A DNA stretch of 56,248 bases, taken from positions 1 to 56,248 of IMG/VR virus record IMGVR_UViG_3300027917_000053; one strand, 5' to 3'. Source of the stretch: a virus. The notes under the pieces were generated by a model. It made no database searches and was not told the origin of the DNA. It saw only the letters and a program-made list of their open reading frames with translations. The translations under genes and the position numbers were made by a program. Positions 1-9,017 of this stretch are shown piece by piece (positions within the stretch are counted from its first letter, which is position 1; each line of letters opens with the position of its first letter).

Positions 1-687
1 ACAAGAAGGGATTGTATAGGAATAATTGATAATAGTGATAACTCCACGGTTGCAAACGAGTTAACGGATAGGACAAATTCTCATACATATAATAATTATT
101 ATATGTCACTCTTTTGCAACTTTAATAAGGTTTATGATAACTTCACTGGTCAGGATATGTGGGTTAGTCCGACTTGGCATGCTTCTTATTTATTACCAAG
201 AAATGATTCAGTGAGAGAAGTATGGGCAGGTTTTGTAGGATTCCCCGGAGGAACTTTGGATGGAATTAAAGAACTTCGATATAACCCAACTCTAAGTGAC
301 CGAGATGATATGTATTTGAAGCAACTTAACCCAATTGTTAAGTTCGCTCAGGGTTATGTATTCTGGGGTCAACTAACTTCCCAGTCCAAACCAAGTAGTT
401 TACAAGACCTTAATGTTGTTAGAATGATCCTTTATGTTAAAAAGGCATTGGAACAATATTGTAGATATTTTATTTTTGAGTTAAACGATGCTGAAACTTG
501 GGATAGAGTTGCTTCAGACATTACTTTATTCTTAGAAGACATTAAGCGAAGAAGAGGTTTGTATTCTTATGGTGTTGAAGTTGGGGCAACCGACTATGAA
601 CTTAAAACCAAACAGTTCCATGTCAATATTGAGCTTCAACCAATGAAATTAGTTGAAAAGATTAATTTGAATTTCTTTATTTTATAA
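1..687 (+). CDS. Tail sheath protein, C-terminal part (5' end outside window)
   Basis: The frame is open from base 1, so the gene enters from the left; the ATG at 103 is probably internal. The visible 229 residues match the C-terminal region of contractile tail sheath proteins. These show a segment ending PRN, then LNPIVKF, a GYVFWGQLT stretch (the GxxVWGxRT signature region), LNVVRMILYVKKAL, FIFELND and a closing IELQPMKLVEKI strand. In the family this domain forms the core that packs on the tail tube and contracts. A long hairpin (700-753) follows the stop. The call rests on family motifs seen by eye; the N-terminal half is not visible. Confidence 0.88.
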   Translation, partial: TRRDCIGIIDNSDNSTVANELTDRTNSHTYNNYYMSLFCNFNKVYDNFTGQDMWVSPTWHASYLLPRNDSVREVWAGFVGFPGGTLDGIKELRYNPTLSDRDDMYLKQLNPIVKFAQGYVFWGQLTSQSKPSSLQDLNVVRMILYVKKALEQYCRYFIFELNDAETWDRVASDITLFLEDIKRRRGLYSYGVEVGATDYELKTKQFHVNIELQPMKLVEKINLNFFIL

Positions 688-699
688 ATTGTTCACCAA

Positions 700-753
700 C
701 CTTTTCCCTTTCCCTCTCTCTTTAATCTGTTTCTTGAGGGGGAAAGGGAAAGG
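700..753 (+). terminator. Long hairpin after tail sheath gene
   Basis: A pyrimidine-rich arm (700-716) is complementary to a purine-rich arm (736-753), giving a stem of about 16 pairs with small bulges and a 19-nt loop. No strong T-run follows, so it may be an attenuator, processing site or mRNA 3' stabiliser instead of a full terminator. It separates the sheath gene from the small Cys-rich genes. Confidence 0.5.
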
Positions 754-777
754 CCTCTTAAGAAAGAAGGAATTTTT

Positions 778-999
778 ATGTACGAACGAAATTTTATGGA
801 TAAAGTTTGTGGAGAATGTGTATTTTGGGATAATTGTTGTAGAAAAAATCCTCCAACCATCAATGAAGCAGGAACACCGATTTATAGTCCGGTTTCGTAT
901 AACCAAAAGGCATGTTCTAATTTTCAAGAAAAATCTAAACCTACTCTTATCCATGAGCAAATAGAAAACTATGAAACTTGGGGACATTTAAATGAATAG
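778..999 (+). CDS. Small Cys-rich protein, unknown function
   Basis: Encodes 73 residues, with a ribosome site AAGAAGGA 8 nt before the ATG. Cysteines cluster as CGECVFWDNCC plus a later ACSNF, suggesting metal binding (zinc or iron-sulfur), although no family was recognised. Its last 8 bases overlap the start of the next small gene, so the two are likely translationally coupled. Competing open frames over the same bases (from 689) lack a comparable ribosome site. It sits between sheath and tube genes, so it could be a small virion or assembly factor. Confidence 0.7.
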   Translation: MYERNFMDKVCGECVFWDNCCRKNPPTINEAGTPIYSPVSYNQKACSNFQEKSKPTLIHEQIENYETWGHLNE

Positions 1000-1231
1000 A
1001 ACTAAGGAGTCTATTTTTCCAGTTGACTCTGTGTCCAAAGAACCAATGGGACCATGCCAAAATCTTCCTAAATGTCCCTTATTTGAAAATATCCCTAGTC
1101 CAGAAGCAAGACATAGTATTCAAGAAGCTTATTGTAAAAAGAGATGGGATTTATGTAGAAGAAAACAAATGTCAGATCGTGGTGAAAAAGTTTCTCCTAC
1201 TATGCTACCTAATGGTAGAGAAATAGAATAA
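992..1231 (+). CDS. Small Cys-rich protein with CPLF motif
   Basis: Encodes 79 residues and overlaps the previous gene by 8 bases. Cysteines are arranged CQNLPKCPLF then YCKKRWDLCRR, a spacing seen in short uncharacterised bacterial and phage proteins that probably bind a metal. There is a weak AAATG-type overlap start and no membrane segment. It ends about 65 bases before the tail tube gene, in an intergenic stretch containing the AT-rich element at 1259-1271. Confidence 0.65.
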   Translation: MNRTKESIFPVDSVSKEPMGPCQNLPKCPLFENIPSPEARHSIQEAYCKKRWDLCRRKQMSDRGEKVSPTMLPNGREIE

Positions 1232-1258
1232 TTAGAAATATTGAACAAATAAATAGTG

Positions 1259-1271
1259 AGATATTTATATA
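1259..1271 (+). promoter_or_regulatory. AT-rich 13-mer shared with 9016-9028
   Basis: AGATATTTATATA occurs identically here and at 9016, both in the intergenic gap before a new block of + strand genes (tail tube at 1298; gp26-like at 9110). This suggests a phage promoter element. It resembles AT-rich late promoters of large phages only in general character. No transcription data are available. Confidence 0.3.
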
Positions 1272-1297
1272 TCACATAATTAAGGAGGTATATTAGC

Positions 1298-2026
1298 ATG
1301 CCAAGTTCTAACGCTTTTAATTCAGCAATAGTCAATCGCTTTTCTAGGAACTTTGGAGGTACAAATGTAGGTGTTGCTGATCCTTATTTAACTGGATATT
1401 TCTTTGTAGCCTTTACTCCGACAAGTATTTTCACTGAGATAGCAAAAAATATTGCTGGAGACGGAGTTATCAGTTTGGATGCTCCAAATATTCCTTTACT
1501 TCTCCAAGGGTGTTGTACTGGGGTGACTCCTCCAGGGGGAACATTGAATACAGTAGAATTCCCGGGTCTTGGTGGGATTAAATGGGGTGTTCCTGGAAAT
1601 ATCGATTACGGGACTACAGTAACTCTAAAATTTATGGAACTTCAAGGTCTTCCAATTTATCATGTAATGCATAATTGGTTTAAGATTATCAGAGACTATC
1701 GGTTTGGAGCAACTCGATTGCCTGATACCGATCAATCTGGTTATTCTAAAGGTAAATACGCAAGTGAACTTTATTATTGGACAACCGCCCCAGATGCACA
1801 AACGGTTGAGTATGCTGCGTGTTATGATGGTGTTTATCCAACTAAAGACCCAGCAGACTTATTCTCAAGTGATCTGGAGACAATTGGACGATTAGATGTA
1901 GAAATCGAATTTCATATTGACTACATTTGGTCAGAGAATTGGGTTTATACTAAGTGTCAGGAATTATCAACTAGAGTCAATGAAATTAGAGGTCAGATCG
2001 AAAATCGTTATGGATCTCATGGTTAA
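1298..2026 (+). CDS. Probable tail tube protein
   Basis: Encodes 242 residues with an excellent ribosome site (AAGGAGGT, about 8 nt before ATG). Placement directly after the sheath gene is the standard myovirus order sheath-tube. The sequence is beta-rich, begins near SNAFNSAIVNRF and contains a PGNIDYGTTVTLKF segment and a DVEIEFHIDYIW strand near the C-terminus, typical of T4 gp19-like tube proteins. The product would stack as hexamer rings inside the sheath. The identification rests on context and overall pattern. Confidence 0.65.
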   Translation: MPSSNAFNSAIVNRFSRNFGGTNVGVADPYLTGYFFVAFTPTSIFTEIAKNIAGDGVISLDAPNIPLLLQGCCTGVTPPGGTLNTVEFPGLGGIKWGVPGNIDYGTTVTLKFMELQGLPIYHVMHNWFKIIRDYRFGATRLPDTDQSGYSKGKYASELYYWTTAPDAQTVEYAACYDGVYPTKDPADLFSSDLETIGRLDVEIEFHIDYIWSENWVYTKCQELSTRVNEIRGQIENRYGSHG

Positions 2027-2032
2027 GGAATA

Positions 2033-3121
2033 ATGGATAAAAGAATTCTCGATACCTATCTTTTTTTAGACACCGCTAGAAAGACTTTAGCGGAGTTTTT
2101 CAATGATTTACCTACGAAAGAAGAACGATTCATTTTTAAGAAATTCATAATGAGCGAAGCAACTGACTTCGAAGTAATCCATTTATTATTTGAAGGAAAA
2201 TTACCTGAGAAAAAGAATGATTACATTATGGAGTCATTTTATTTAGATAGTTTAAGAAAGATAGGATCTATTTTCAATTTTGTACCTCTATGTGAATTTA
2301 ACTTATCATCTCAACCCGGAGTTATGAAATTTGTTTTTGAAAATAACTTAGTCTTAGAGCAAACTGATTCTGAGACTAAATTAAAACTTGAATTAGATAA
2401 GGCTAAGAGAGAATTAACTGACGAAAGGTCTAAACCTGGGACAACTAGAGAAAAAGTTGATTTAGCTGAGAAAAAAGTTAACTATGTTCAAGCTAAATTG
2501 AATAAGGCTAAAGCGAAAGAAAATCTCGTAGATGCTACGAAATCTGGAACTAATATCGAGAAAGCTCAGGCCCAAGTTGACCAGGCAGAAAACCAGGTTG
2601 ATTCCAGTCAGAGTGAACTTCAGTCAGCTAGAAAAAGTGTCACTACTATGGGCGGGAATATAGTAAGTGGTGGTGTTCAAATGGCAGGAACTCAGTATGC
2701 TGCTGAGAAATTTGGAAAAGTATTCCAAAAAGGTGGTACTATAGTAAAAGGTATGGTTAAGGGACTTTGGACAGGTGCTAAACAAGGATGGAATATTTTA
2801 AGACCATTATTGATTAAAGCATTAACTAATCCTTATACCCAAGTTGCTGCAGGTGCATTATTAGTAGTTTTATTGGCTTATGTTGCTAGAAAAGCATATT
2901 TAAGAGCATTTAAGCAAGCAGAAATGGCATGTAGAGGTTTATCAGGATCTGAGAAATCAGATTGCATTAGACGATATAAACTTAACGCATATAGACAACA
3001 ATTGAATAACCTTAAAGCAGGATTAGGGATGTGTAAATATTCTAAAAATCCTGATAAATGTTCAACTAAGGTTAGGAAAAAGATTGCTGATATTCAAAAT
3101 AAGATGTCAAAGATAGGATAA
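2033..3121 (+). CDS. Paralogous TM/four-Cys protein 1
   Basis: First of nine paralogs. The 362 residues divide into four parts. The N-terminal shared domain (about 1-110) has LDTYLFLDTARKTL, SEATDFEVIHLL, LPEKKND and VPLCEFNLSSQP. Then comes the hinge FENNLVLEQ and a long charged coiled-coil middle (about 115-200). A hydrophobic segment follows (AAGALLVVLLAYVA). The C-terminal basic domain has CRGLSG...DC and MCKYSKNPDKCS. It starts 7 bases after the tail tube gene (AAGGA before ATG). Function is unknown; position among tail genes suggests a virion or ejected protein. A prohead-protease-like site (V-x-E) ends the shared domain. Confidence 0.85.
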   Translation: MDKRILDTYLFLDTARKTLAEFFNDLPTKEERFIFKKFIMSEATDFEVIHLLFEGKLPEKKNDYIMESFYLDSLRKIGSIFNFVPLCEFNLSSQPGVMKFVFENNLVLEQTDSETKLKLELDKAKRELTDERSKPGTTREKVDLAEKKVNYVQAKLNKAKAKENLVDATKSGTNIEKAQAQVDQAENQVDSSQSELQSARKSVTTMGGNIVSGGVQMAGTQYAAEKFGKVFQKGGTIVKGMVKGLWTGAKQGWNILRPLLIKALTNPYTQVAAGALLVVLLAYVARKAYLRAFKQAEMACRGLSGSEKSDCIRRYKLNAYRQQLNNLKAGLGMCKYSKNPDKCSTKVRKKIADIQNKMSKIG

Positions 3122-3149
3122 TTATTTAATACTAGGAGGAGTCACAAAA

Positions 3150-4382
3150 ATGACACTACAAGAATCTTATCAATTTATGGCTATAGCAAGAAAGACTCTT
3201 TCTGAAATGGTCATGATGGATGAAAGTATTACTCAGAAAGAGAAAACGGAAACTTCAGATTTCTTACTCAACGAAGCAACTGATTACGAAATTCTTCATT
3301 TATTAGTTACCCAAAAACTTCCCCATCAAAAATATAACACTGAGGGAGAAATCCTTTGTATGGGTTATGTTAATAATTTTCTTGAAGAAAATAAGGAATT
3401 ATTTGATGGAATGGGAGTTGTGTTGAATGAAATGGCTCCTCTTAGTTTTTGGAATATGTCATCTCAACCCGCAGTTGCTCAATTTATGTTAGAGAATGAC
3501 TTAATTAGTGAAAGAATCTATGGAAGTAAGATAGTTAAGGATATCCCCGAATATACTAAAGAAAAAGTAGGAGCGGGGGTTAGAGCGGTTAAAAGAGGGG
3601 CAGAAAAAGTTGAAACTAGAATATCTCAAAAAATGCCTTGGTATAAGAAAACCGCTGGAGAAAAACTTAGTGCTGCTGGAGCAAAAGGAAAAGAAATTGG
3701 TGGTGCTGTAGCAGAAAAGGGAAAAGGTTTTATACAGAGTTTTTTGGATAAAATTGATGCTCTAAAAGAACGTCATAAAATCACTTTAGATACTATTAAT
3801 AGAGCAGAAATCAAGAAAAAAATGCATGCGACTGAATTAGCTAATGCAACCGATCCTGCCCAAAAAGCAAGGATTCAAAAGCTGATTGCTAATCAGGATC
3901 GAATTATTTCGATGGCCAAAGAAAATGCTCAGAAGATCACCAAGGCCATATGGGATGTTCAACAAAAAATGGCTGCTGCTAGGAAAAAAGCGAGTCAATT
4001 AGCCCAAGCAGGTAAAGCAAAAGTACAACAAGCATATACTCAAGCAAAACCTAAGGTTCAAGCAGCTTTAGGGAAGGCAAAAGAATTTGCTGGTCAACAT
4101 AAACTTGCTGTTGGTGCTGGACTTTTAGGAAGTGCTTTAGCTTTAGCCGCATGGAAAAAGTATAAGGCTTATAAAACTAGGTATTCTAAAGCATGCGGAA
4201 ACTTGACCGGAGAAGCCAAAAAAGCATGTGAGAGAAAAGCAAATATCGCTGCTATTAATGCCCAAATTTCTGGACTTAAAGCAGGTTTAAGTAAATGTAA
4301 TCAGGATAAGAACCCAGAGAAATGTAGGAAACTTATTGGGAATCAGATTGCTAAACTTCAGAAGAAGTTGACTAAGATTTAA
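3150..4382 (+). CDS. Paralogous TM/four-Cys protein 2
   Basis: Encodes 410 residues, the longest of the family. The shared N-terminal domain (NEATDYEILHLL, then PLSFWNMSSQP) ends at ENDLISER, where ISE fits a [LI]xE-type processing site. The middle is long, Ala/Lys/Glu-rich and largely helical. A hydrophobic segment (AVGAGLLGSALALAAW) precedes the basic tail with CGNLTGEAKKAC and KCNQDKNPEKC. The ribosome site AGGAGG precedes the ATG by a normal distance. The Ala/Lys-rich middle resembles phage internal or DNA-associated proteins in composition only. Confidence 0.85.
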   Translation: MTLQESYQFMAIARKTLSEMVMMDESITQKEKTETSDFLLNEATDYEILHLLVTQKLPHQKYNTEGEILCMGYVNNFLEENKELFDGMGVVLNEMAPLSFWNMSSQPAVAQFMLENDLISERIYGSKIVKDIPEYTKEKVGAGVRAVKRGAEKVETRISQKMPWYKKTAGEKLSAAGAKGKEIGGAVAEKGKGFIQSFLDKIDALKERHKITLDTINRAEIKKKMHATELANATDPAQKARIQKLIANQDRIISMAKENAQKITKAIWDVQQKMAAARKKASQLAQAGKAKVQQAYTQAKPKVQAALGKAKEFAGQHKLAVGAGLLGSALALAAWKKYKAYKTRYSKACGNLTGEAKKACERKANIAAINAQISGLKAGLSKCNQDKNPEKCRKLIGNQIAKLQKKLTKI

Positions 4383-4396
4383 AGGGGTCTATACTT

Positions 4397-4945
4397 ATGA
4401 AAGAAGAAATTCTTAACTCTAAAATCTTTCTTGCTTGTTGTAGAAAGACTTTGGCAAACATGGTTCCTAGTCAAAAGAATTTTTTAATGAACGAAGCAAC
4501 GAATTATCAAATTCTCCATATGATATATGAAAATACAGTTCCTTCTCAAAAAGAATGCTCTATACTTGAGAATGCTTATATAACTAAATCGAATATTATA
4601 GTATCTGAATTATTAGAACAATACTATGGAAGTAATGTGCATGTGGTAAAGAAGCCAATTAACTTAACGAACTTTCTTACTGTAGCAGCAATATCTTACA
4701 TTGTAACGATGTTGATAATTAGACATAAACGTAAATCTTTTATGAAAAAAGATAAATGTAAAGGTCTAAAAGGCCCAAGTTTACAAGCATGCAAGAACCA
4801 AAAACGAATTTCTGATATAAAAGCGAGAATTAAAGCATATGAGAAAGGAAAGTCTCTTTGTAATAGGACTAAAAACCCTGAGAAGTGTAAAAGTACTTTT
4901 GATAAAAAGATTGCCAAACTAAAAGTTGAGTTAGCTAAGATTTAA
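4397..4945 (+). CDS. Paralogous TM/four-Cys protein 3 (short form)
   Basis: Encodes 182 residues. It keeps the start of the shared domain (FLACCRKTL, NEATNYQILHMI, VPSQK) but lacks the VPLxEF...SNP segment found in most relatives. It then has a membrane segment (FLTVAAISYIVTMLII) and the four-Cys tail (CKGLKGPSLQAC, LCNRTKNPEKC). The loss of the central piece shows that the N-terminal unit and the TM-Cys tail are the retained elements. Function is unknown. Confidence 0.8.
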   Translation: MKEEILNSKIFLACCRKTLANMVPSQKNFLMNEATNYQILHMIYENTVPSQKECSILENAYITKSNIIVSELLEQYYGSNVHVVKKPINLTNFLTVAAISYIVTMLIIRHKRKSFMKKDKCKGLKGPSLQACKNQKRISDIKARIKAYEKGKSLCNRTKNPEKCKSTFDKKIAKLKVELAKI

Positions 4946-4972
4946 CCCTAACTATATGAGGAGAAAAGAGAA

Positions 4973-5713
4973 ATGGTATCAAAAAATGTTATAGAGACTA
5001 TTAAGTTTTTAACCTGTTGTAGGAAAGAATTGGCTGAAAATAGTCCCTCTAAAGCAAACTTTTATCTCAAAGAAGCAACCGATTATCAAATTTTAAGTAT
5101 GATTTTTGAGGACAGACTTCCTAGTGAAAAGAATGATCCCATTCTTGAGTCTGCTTATATAGTTAAAGCTAATATGGGTCTTTCTGAACTTTTAGATAAT
5201 GTTAATTTAGAAAAAGATGGATTTGTCCCTCTTTGTGAATTTGGATTGACTTCAAACCCTGTAGTTTTGAAATATTTGGTTGAGAATGATATTGTCTCGG
5301 AGGCATTTCCTGGATACGAAAAAACTAAGGGTTTTATAAAAGATGTGAAAAGATCGAAGGCAATGTATGATGCTCTAGGTAGAATTCCTTGGCTTGGACC
5401 AAAAATTCAGAAAGATTTTCGAAAAACTGGGGAAGCAATATTAGGTGTTACCGCATTGATGGGTCTAGCTGGATATTTAATGGGAAAAGCTATAGAGAAA
5501 GATTTTAGCAAAGCTAAAGTGATATGTTCTAAATTCGAAGGAGAAGAAAGAAAGGCTTGTTATAGGAAATTCAAAATCGATTCTTATAAGACTCAAATTT
5601 CTCTTCTCCAGAAACTGAAATCTAACTGTTCTAAATCTAATGATCCTAAGAAATGCTCAGCTAAACTGGATGCTAAAATCTCTAAGATTAAAGCTAAGAT
5701 GGTTAAAGCTTAA
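4973..5713 (+). CDS. Paralogous TM/four-Cys protein 4
   Basis: Encodes 246 residues in the full family layout: FLTCCRKEL, KEATDYQILSMI, LPSEKND, FVPLCEFGLTSNP, hinge ENDIVSEAF, hydrophobic segment (GVTALMGLAGYLMG), and tail CSKFEGEERKAC with NCSKSNDPKKC. A GAGGAG ribosome site lies upstream. The short middle makes this a minimal version of the family. The C-terminal region ends in alternating Lys and Ile/Leu typical of an amphipathic helix. Confidence 0.83.
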   Translation: MVSKNVIETIKFLTCCRKELAENSPSKANFYLKEATDYQILSMIFEDRLPSEKNDPILESAYIVKANMGLSELLDNVNLEKDGFVPLCEFGLTSNPVVLKYLVENDIVSEAFPGYEKTKGFIKDVKRSKAMYDALGRIPWLGPKIQKDFRKTGEAILGVTALMGLAGYLMGKAIEKDFSKAKVICSKFEGEERKACYRKFKIDSYKTQISLLQKLKSNCSKSNDPKKCSAKLDAKISKIKAKMVKA

Positions 5714-5728
5714 GAAAGGTTTTTAAAA

Positions 5729-5902
5729 ATGGGACGAAGCAGAGTTACTATGGGTAGACTAAAGGCAAATTTAAATATCCAAATACTTGATCGTGGGAGA
5801 AAAAAAGTATTTGGGGGGAGATTTGTCCACGGTTCCCATAAGAAGAGAAGTCCAACTGATATTACTAAATCTAGGAAATTAAAAGGGGTAAAGTTTGGAT
5901 AA
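5729..5902 (+). CDS. Short basic protein, 57 residues
   Basis: The ATG at 5729 follows AAGAAAGG (5712-5719) and the frame ends with TAA at 5900-5902. The product is strongly basic (about 18 Lys/Arg) and has a conserved-looking FGGRFVHGSHKKRSP core. It lies inside the paralogous TM/four-Cys cluster on the same strand but shares no obvious sequence with those proteins. Possible roles include nucleic-acid binding or a virion cofactor; nothing in the sequence decides this. The surrounding gap would otherwise be an unusually long 222 bases for this operon, which supports a real gene. Confidence 0.6.
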   Translation: MGRSRVTMGRLKANLNIQILDRGRKKVFGGRFVHGSHKKRSPTDITKSRKLKGVKFG

Positions 5903-5935
5903 TTTACCTCTTTTTTAAAGTGGGAGAATCATAGT

Positions 5936-6652
5936 ATGAAAGAAAACATTTTAGAGACTATTTCCTTTCTTACATGTTGTAGGGAAGTATTATGTGATAG
6001 TATTGATAAGTTAGATTTAACTGGATCCCAGAAAAAATCAGGGAGACGTTTTCTTACTAAAGAAGCAACTGACTATCAGATTCTACATTTAATATATGAA
6101 GGTAAATTCCCAGAAGATAAGAATAATAAACTTCGTGAAACAATATATATTAAGAAATCTAATGAATTAATTAACGAGTTTGAAATTCTCCCTAAAACTA
6201 AAGTTGAGTTTATTCCCTTATGTGAAATAGGACTTACTTCGAATCCAATAATTCTTAATTTTTTAGTTGAGACTGATTTTTGGGGTCGTGAGGGATTATT
6301 TAAAAAAATACTTACAGGAAAAACTAACTTCAGTCAGGAAGATCTAGATAAATTAACGGCAACAGCAAATATTGGTGGAACTGCTCTTTTAGCACTATTA
6401 GTGTATCTGGGGGTTAAAGCTGCTAAACTTTATAGTACTAAAGCAAAAAGGGCATGTTCTCACTTAAAAGGTAAGGAAAGAGAAGATTGTATTAAGAAGT
6501 TTAGAATTAATGCTTTAAAGGTAAAAATAGCTATTTTACAAAGAGGAAAGTCTAAGTGTTCTAAAACTAAGAATCCTCAAGAATGTAAAAATGCTATTGA
6601 CAATAAGATAGATAAGATAAGACTCAGACTTAGAGCACTAGAAAATAAGTAG
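5936..6652 (+). CDS. Paralogous TM/four-Cys protein 5
   Basis: Encodes 238 residues, very similar to the next gene in length and N-terminus (MKENILETISFLTCCRE), so the pair is a recent duplication. It shows KEATDYQILHLIYEGK, FIPLCEIGLTSNP, a hinge with ETDFWGREG in place of the usual VSE, a hydrophobic stretch (GGTALLALLVYLGV), and a tail CSHLKGKEREDC with KCSKTKNPQEC. Its ribosome site is GGGAG. The changed hinge is the main deviation in the family. Confidence 0.85.
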   Translation: MKENILETISFLTCCREVLCDSIDKLDLTGSQKKSGRRFLTKEATDYQILHLIYEGKFPEDKNNKLRETIYIKKSNELINEFEILPKTKVEFIPLCEIGLTSNPIILNFLVETDFWGREGLFKKILTGKTNFSQEDLDKLTATANIGGTALLALLVYLGVKAAKLYSTKAKRACSHLKGKEREDCIKKFRINALKVKIAILQRGKSKCSKTKNPQECKNAIDNKIDKIRLRLRALENK

Positions 6653-6682
6653 CATTTTTATCCTTAAAAAGGAGTTCATAGT

Positions 6683-7399
6683 ATGAAAGAAAACATTTTA
6701 GATACTATTTCATTTCTAACTTGTTGCCGAGAAACTTTATGTGATATAGTCGATAAGTTAGATTTAACTCAATTTCAAAAAAACTCTGGTAAACTTTTCC
6801 TTACGAATGAAGCGACTGATTTCCAAATACTCCATTTAATATATGAAGGTAAGTTACCTAAAACTGAAAATGATAAGAATCTTGAATCAAAGTATATAGA
6901 ATTATCAAATCGAATGATGCATGAATTTGAAACTCTACATAAATCTAAGGTGGAGTTTGTTCCATTAAGCGAATTTAAACTAACTTCAAACCCATCAGTT
7001 CTTGGATTTTTAGTAGAGAATAATTTAGTTAGTGAAAAATTAAAGCTTCGAACACCTTGGTCAACCGGCCCAACTCCAGAAGAAGCAAAAAGAGCAGGAA
7101 AATTCATGCTTGGAGCAACTGCGATTTTAGCAGGATTAGGATTTCTAGCAACTAAGGCGGCTAAACGCTATTTGACTCAAGCAGGAAGAACTTGTGGTCA
7201 TTTAAAATTCAAGGAAAAGCAAGAGTGTATTAAGAAATTTAAAGTTAATGCTTTAAAGGCTAAAATTAGTATTTTAGAGCGGGGAAAGTCTAAATGCGCT
7301 AAATGTAAAGATCCAGAGAAATGTAGACTTGCTATTGACGATAAGATAGATAAAGTTAATGCTCAAATCAAAGCATTAGAAAGACCCGAGGTGGGATAG
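6683..7399 (+). CDS. Paralogous TM/four-Cys protein 6
   Basis: Encodes 238 residues and is the closest relative of the preceding gene; even the upstream bases (GGAGTTCATAGT) resemble it. Layout: FLTCCRETL, NEATDFQILHLIYEGK, FVPLSEFKLTSNP, hinge ENNLVSEKL, hydrophobic segment (GATAILAGLGFLAT), and tail CGHLKFKEKQEC with KCAKCKDPEKC, which adds a fifth Cys. It ends two bases before the next ATG, suggesting coupled translation. Confidence 0.85.
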   Translation: MKENILDTISFLTCCRETLCDIVDKLDLTQFQKNSGKLFLTNEATDFQILHLIYEGKLPKTENDKNLESKYIELSNRMMHEFETLHKSKVEFVPLSEFKLTSNPSVLGFLVENNLVSEKLKLRTPWSTGPTPEEAKRAGKFMLGATAILAGLGFLATKAAKRYLTQAGRTCGHLKFKEKQECIKKFKVNALKAKISILERGKSKCAKCKDPEKCRLAIDDKIDKVNAQIKALERPEVG

Positions 7400-7400
7400 G

Positions 7401-8264
7401 ATGGATAATCTTTTCACCTTTTCTTGTAGAGAAGCACTTCTTTTAATGATTAAGGATATGAATGTATCTAAATCTGATAAATTAAAGATGTTTAACTTTG
7501 TAGTAAATGAAGCAACTGATTATCAGATTCTCCATATGGTATATGAAGATTGTTTACCTGAAAAAAAGAACGATATAATTTTAGAAAATGCTTATTTGAA
7601 GAAATCTATCTTAGTCTTAGAGAATACATTCCTTTTGGAGAAAAGAAATACTTCCGCTTCTGAATACCTTAAAAATTCTATAGATAAATTAAAAGAATTA
7701 AGTCATAATATAATGAATGAACTTCGTTATTCTAGCGACGAAATTCTGAGACTAAATGCTAAGGCAGATGAAGTATCAAAAAAACTTAAGGGAGAGTCTA
7801 ATCCAGGAGTAAAAGAAAGATACAAAAAAGAATTAGATAGATTGACGGATTTAACTATTGATTATATAGCTCGAAAGGAAGGTTTACTTGCTAGAAACCG
7901 AGATATTAGTGAAAAAATGTTTGAGTTGGGGCAAGAATTAGATAATGCTAAAAAATACGATATCTCTTATGGAAGATATAAAATAGCTACTAATGTTGCT
8001 ATTGGAGCTTTAGTAGCAGGAATTATAGCTCTTTCATGGAAAATTTATAAGAATCGTTTTTCCAAAGCAGCTAGAGCATGTAAAGGTTTAAAAGGTTGGA
8101 AAAAAGATGAATGTATGGAAAAGTTTAAAAATGATGCTTTAAAGGCAAGAATTGCTGCTATTAAGAGTCAAATGTCGAAATGTTCTAAGTCTAGCAATCC
8201 AGAGAAATGTAAGAGATTACTAAATGCTAAAATCTCTAAATTAGAAGCAAAGATTAAGAAATAA
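7401..8264 (+). CDS. Paralogous TM/four-Cys protein 7
   Basis: Encodes 287 residues. The N-terminal unit is present (FSCREALLLM, NEATDYQILHMVYED, LPEKKND) but the VPLxEF...SNP segment is replaced by a long charged coiled coil (about 75-185). A hydrophobic segment (GALVAGIIALSW) and the tail CKGLKGWKKDEC with KCSKSSNPEKC follow. Replacement of the middle by coiled coil parallels protein 1. Unknown function; probably acts with its neighbours. Confidence 0.83.
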   Translation: MDNLFTFSCREALLLMIKDMNVSKSDKLKMFNFVVNEATDYQILHMVYEDCLPEKKNDIILENAYLKKSILVLENTFLLEKRNTSASEYLKNSIDKLKELSHNIMNELRYSSDEILRLNAKADEVSKKLKGESNPGVKERYKKELDRLTDLTIDYIARKEGLLARNRDISEKMFELGQELDNAKKYDISYGRYKIATNVAIGALVAGIIALSWKIYKNRFSKAARACKGLKGWKKDECMEKFKNDALKARIAAIKSQMSKCSKSSNPEKCKRLLNAKISKLEAKIKK

Positions 8265-8276
8265 GGAGAATTGATA

Positions 8277-9017
8277 ATGGACAATCTTTTAGATAGCTAC
8301 TTGTTTATGTCTTCTTGTAGAGAAGTGGTTTCTATTTGTGTTGAGAATTCAAAATTGTCTAAAACTGAGAAAAATGAAGTTATAAACTTTATTCTCAAAG
8401 AAGCAACCGACTACCAAGTATTATCTCTTTTAATAGAGAATAAAATTCCCAAAAAGAAATACCATAATCTCAAAGAAATGATTTACTTATATATATGCAA
8501 TGAATCTTTAAGAATGGTTGAGAATGAATATGGGGTAACTAAACATACTGAATTAGTTCCTTTATTTGAGTATAATATGTCTTCCAATCCAACTATAGCT
8601 AAGTATATGGTTGAGAATAATCTTTTGGAAACGACTGAAAAAGGTGTTGAATATAAATATGTCGAACAGTTAGTAAATCCTAAGAAGGAGTCTAAAGTTA
8701 AAAAACTTGGAGACCAAATCCGAAAAACTAAAGGTGGTTCTTGGATTGCTGCAGGTGTTGTTGGACTTGCGACTGGAGCCATAGCAGCAGGAATTATCTT
8801 TGGTGCTAGGAAGTTAGCCGAAAAACTTAAGGAAAAGTATAAAGATAAAGGTAAGAAAGTTCCCCCCGAAGTAGTAAAGAAGTCAATTCAAGCGCAAATT
8901 AGAGCTTTAACTTCTTCTTTACATCTTTGTAATAAATCAAAAGAACCAGCTAAATGTCGAGCAATTGTTCTTAAGAAAGTAGGTAAACTCAAAGAGAAAC
9001 TTTCTAAGATTAAGTAG
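8277..9017 (+). CDS. Paralogous TM/four-Cys protein 8 (two Cys lost)
   Basis: The start chosen is ATG 8277, 8 nt from AAGGAG; an upstream TTG at 8271 is too close to that site. Encodes 246 residues: FMSSCREVV, KEATDYQVLSLL, LVPLFEYNMSSNP, hinge ENNLLETTE, and a hydrophobic segment rich in Gly/Ala (about 160-180). The tail keeps LCNKSKEPAKC but has lost the first Cys pair. This suggests the two Cys pairs are separable units, perhaps two disulfides or metal half-sites. Confidence 0.82.
   Translation: MDNLLDSYLFMSSCREVVSICVENSKLSKTEKNEVINFILKEATDYQVLSLLIENKIPKKKYHNLKEMIYLYICNESLRMVENEYGVTKHTELVPLFEYNMSSNPTIAKYMVENNLLETTEKGVEYKYVEQLVNPKKESKVKKLGDQIRKTKGGSWIAAGVVGLATGAIAAGIIFGARKLAEKLKEKYKDKGKKVPPEVVKKSIQAQIRALTSSLHLCNKSKEPAKCRAIVLKKVGKLKEKLSKIK

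Noticed and set aside
689-964. Open frames overlapping the 778 gene (+ and -)
   Set aside because: They run through the hairpin at 700-753 and lack ribosome sites; the 778 frame has both a site and a Cys pattern.
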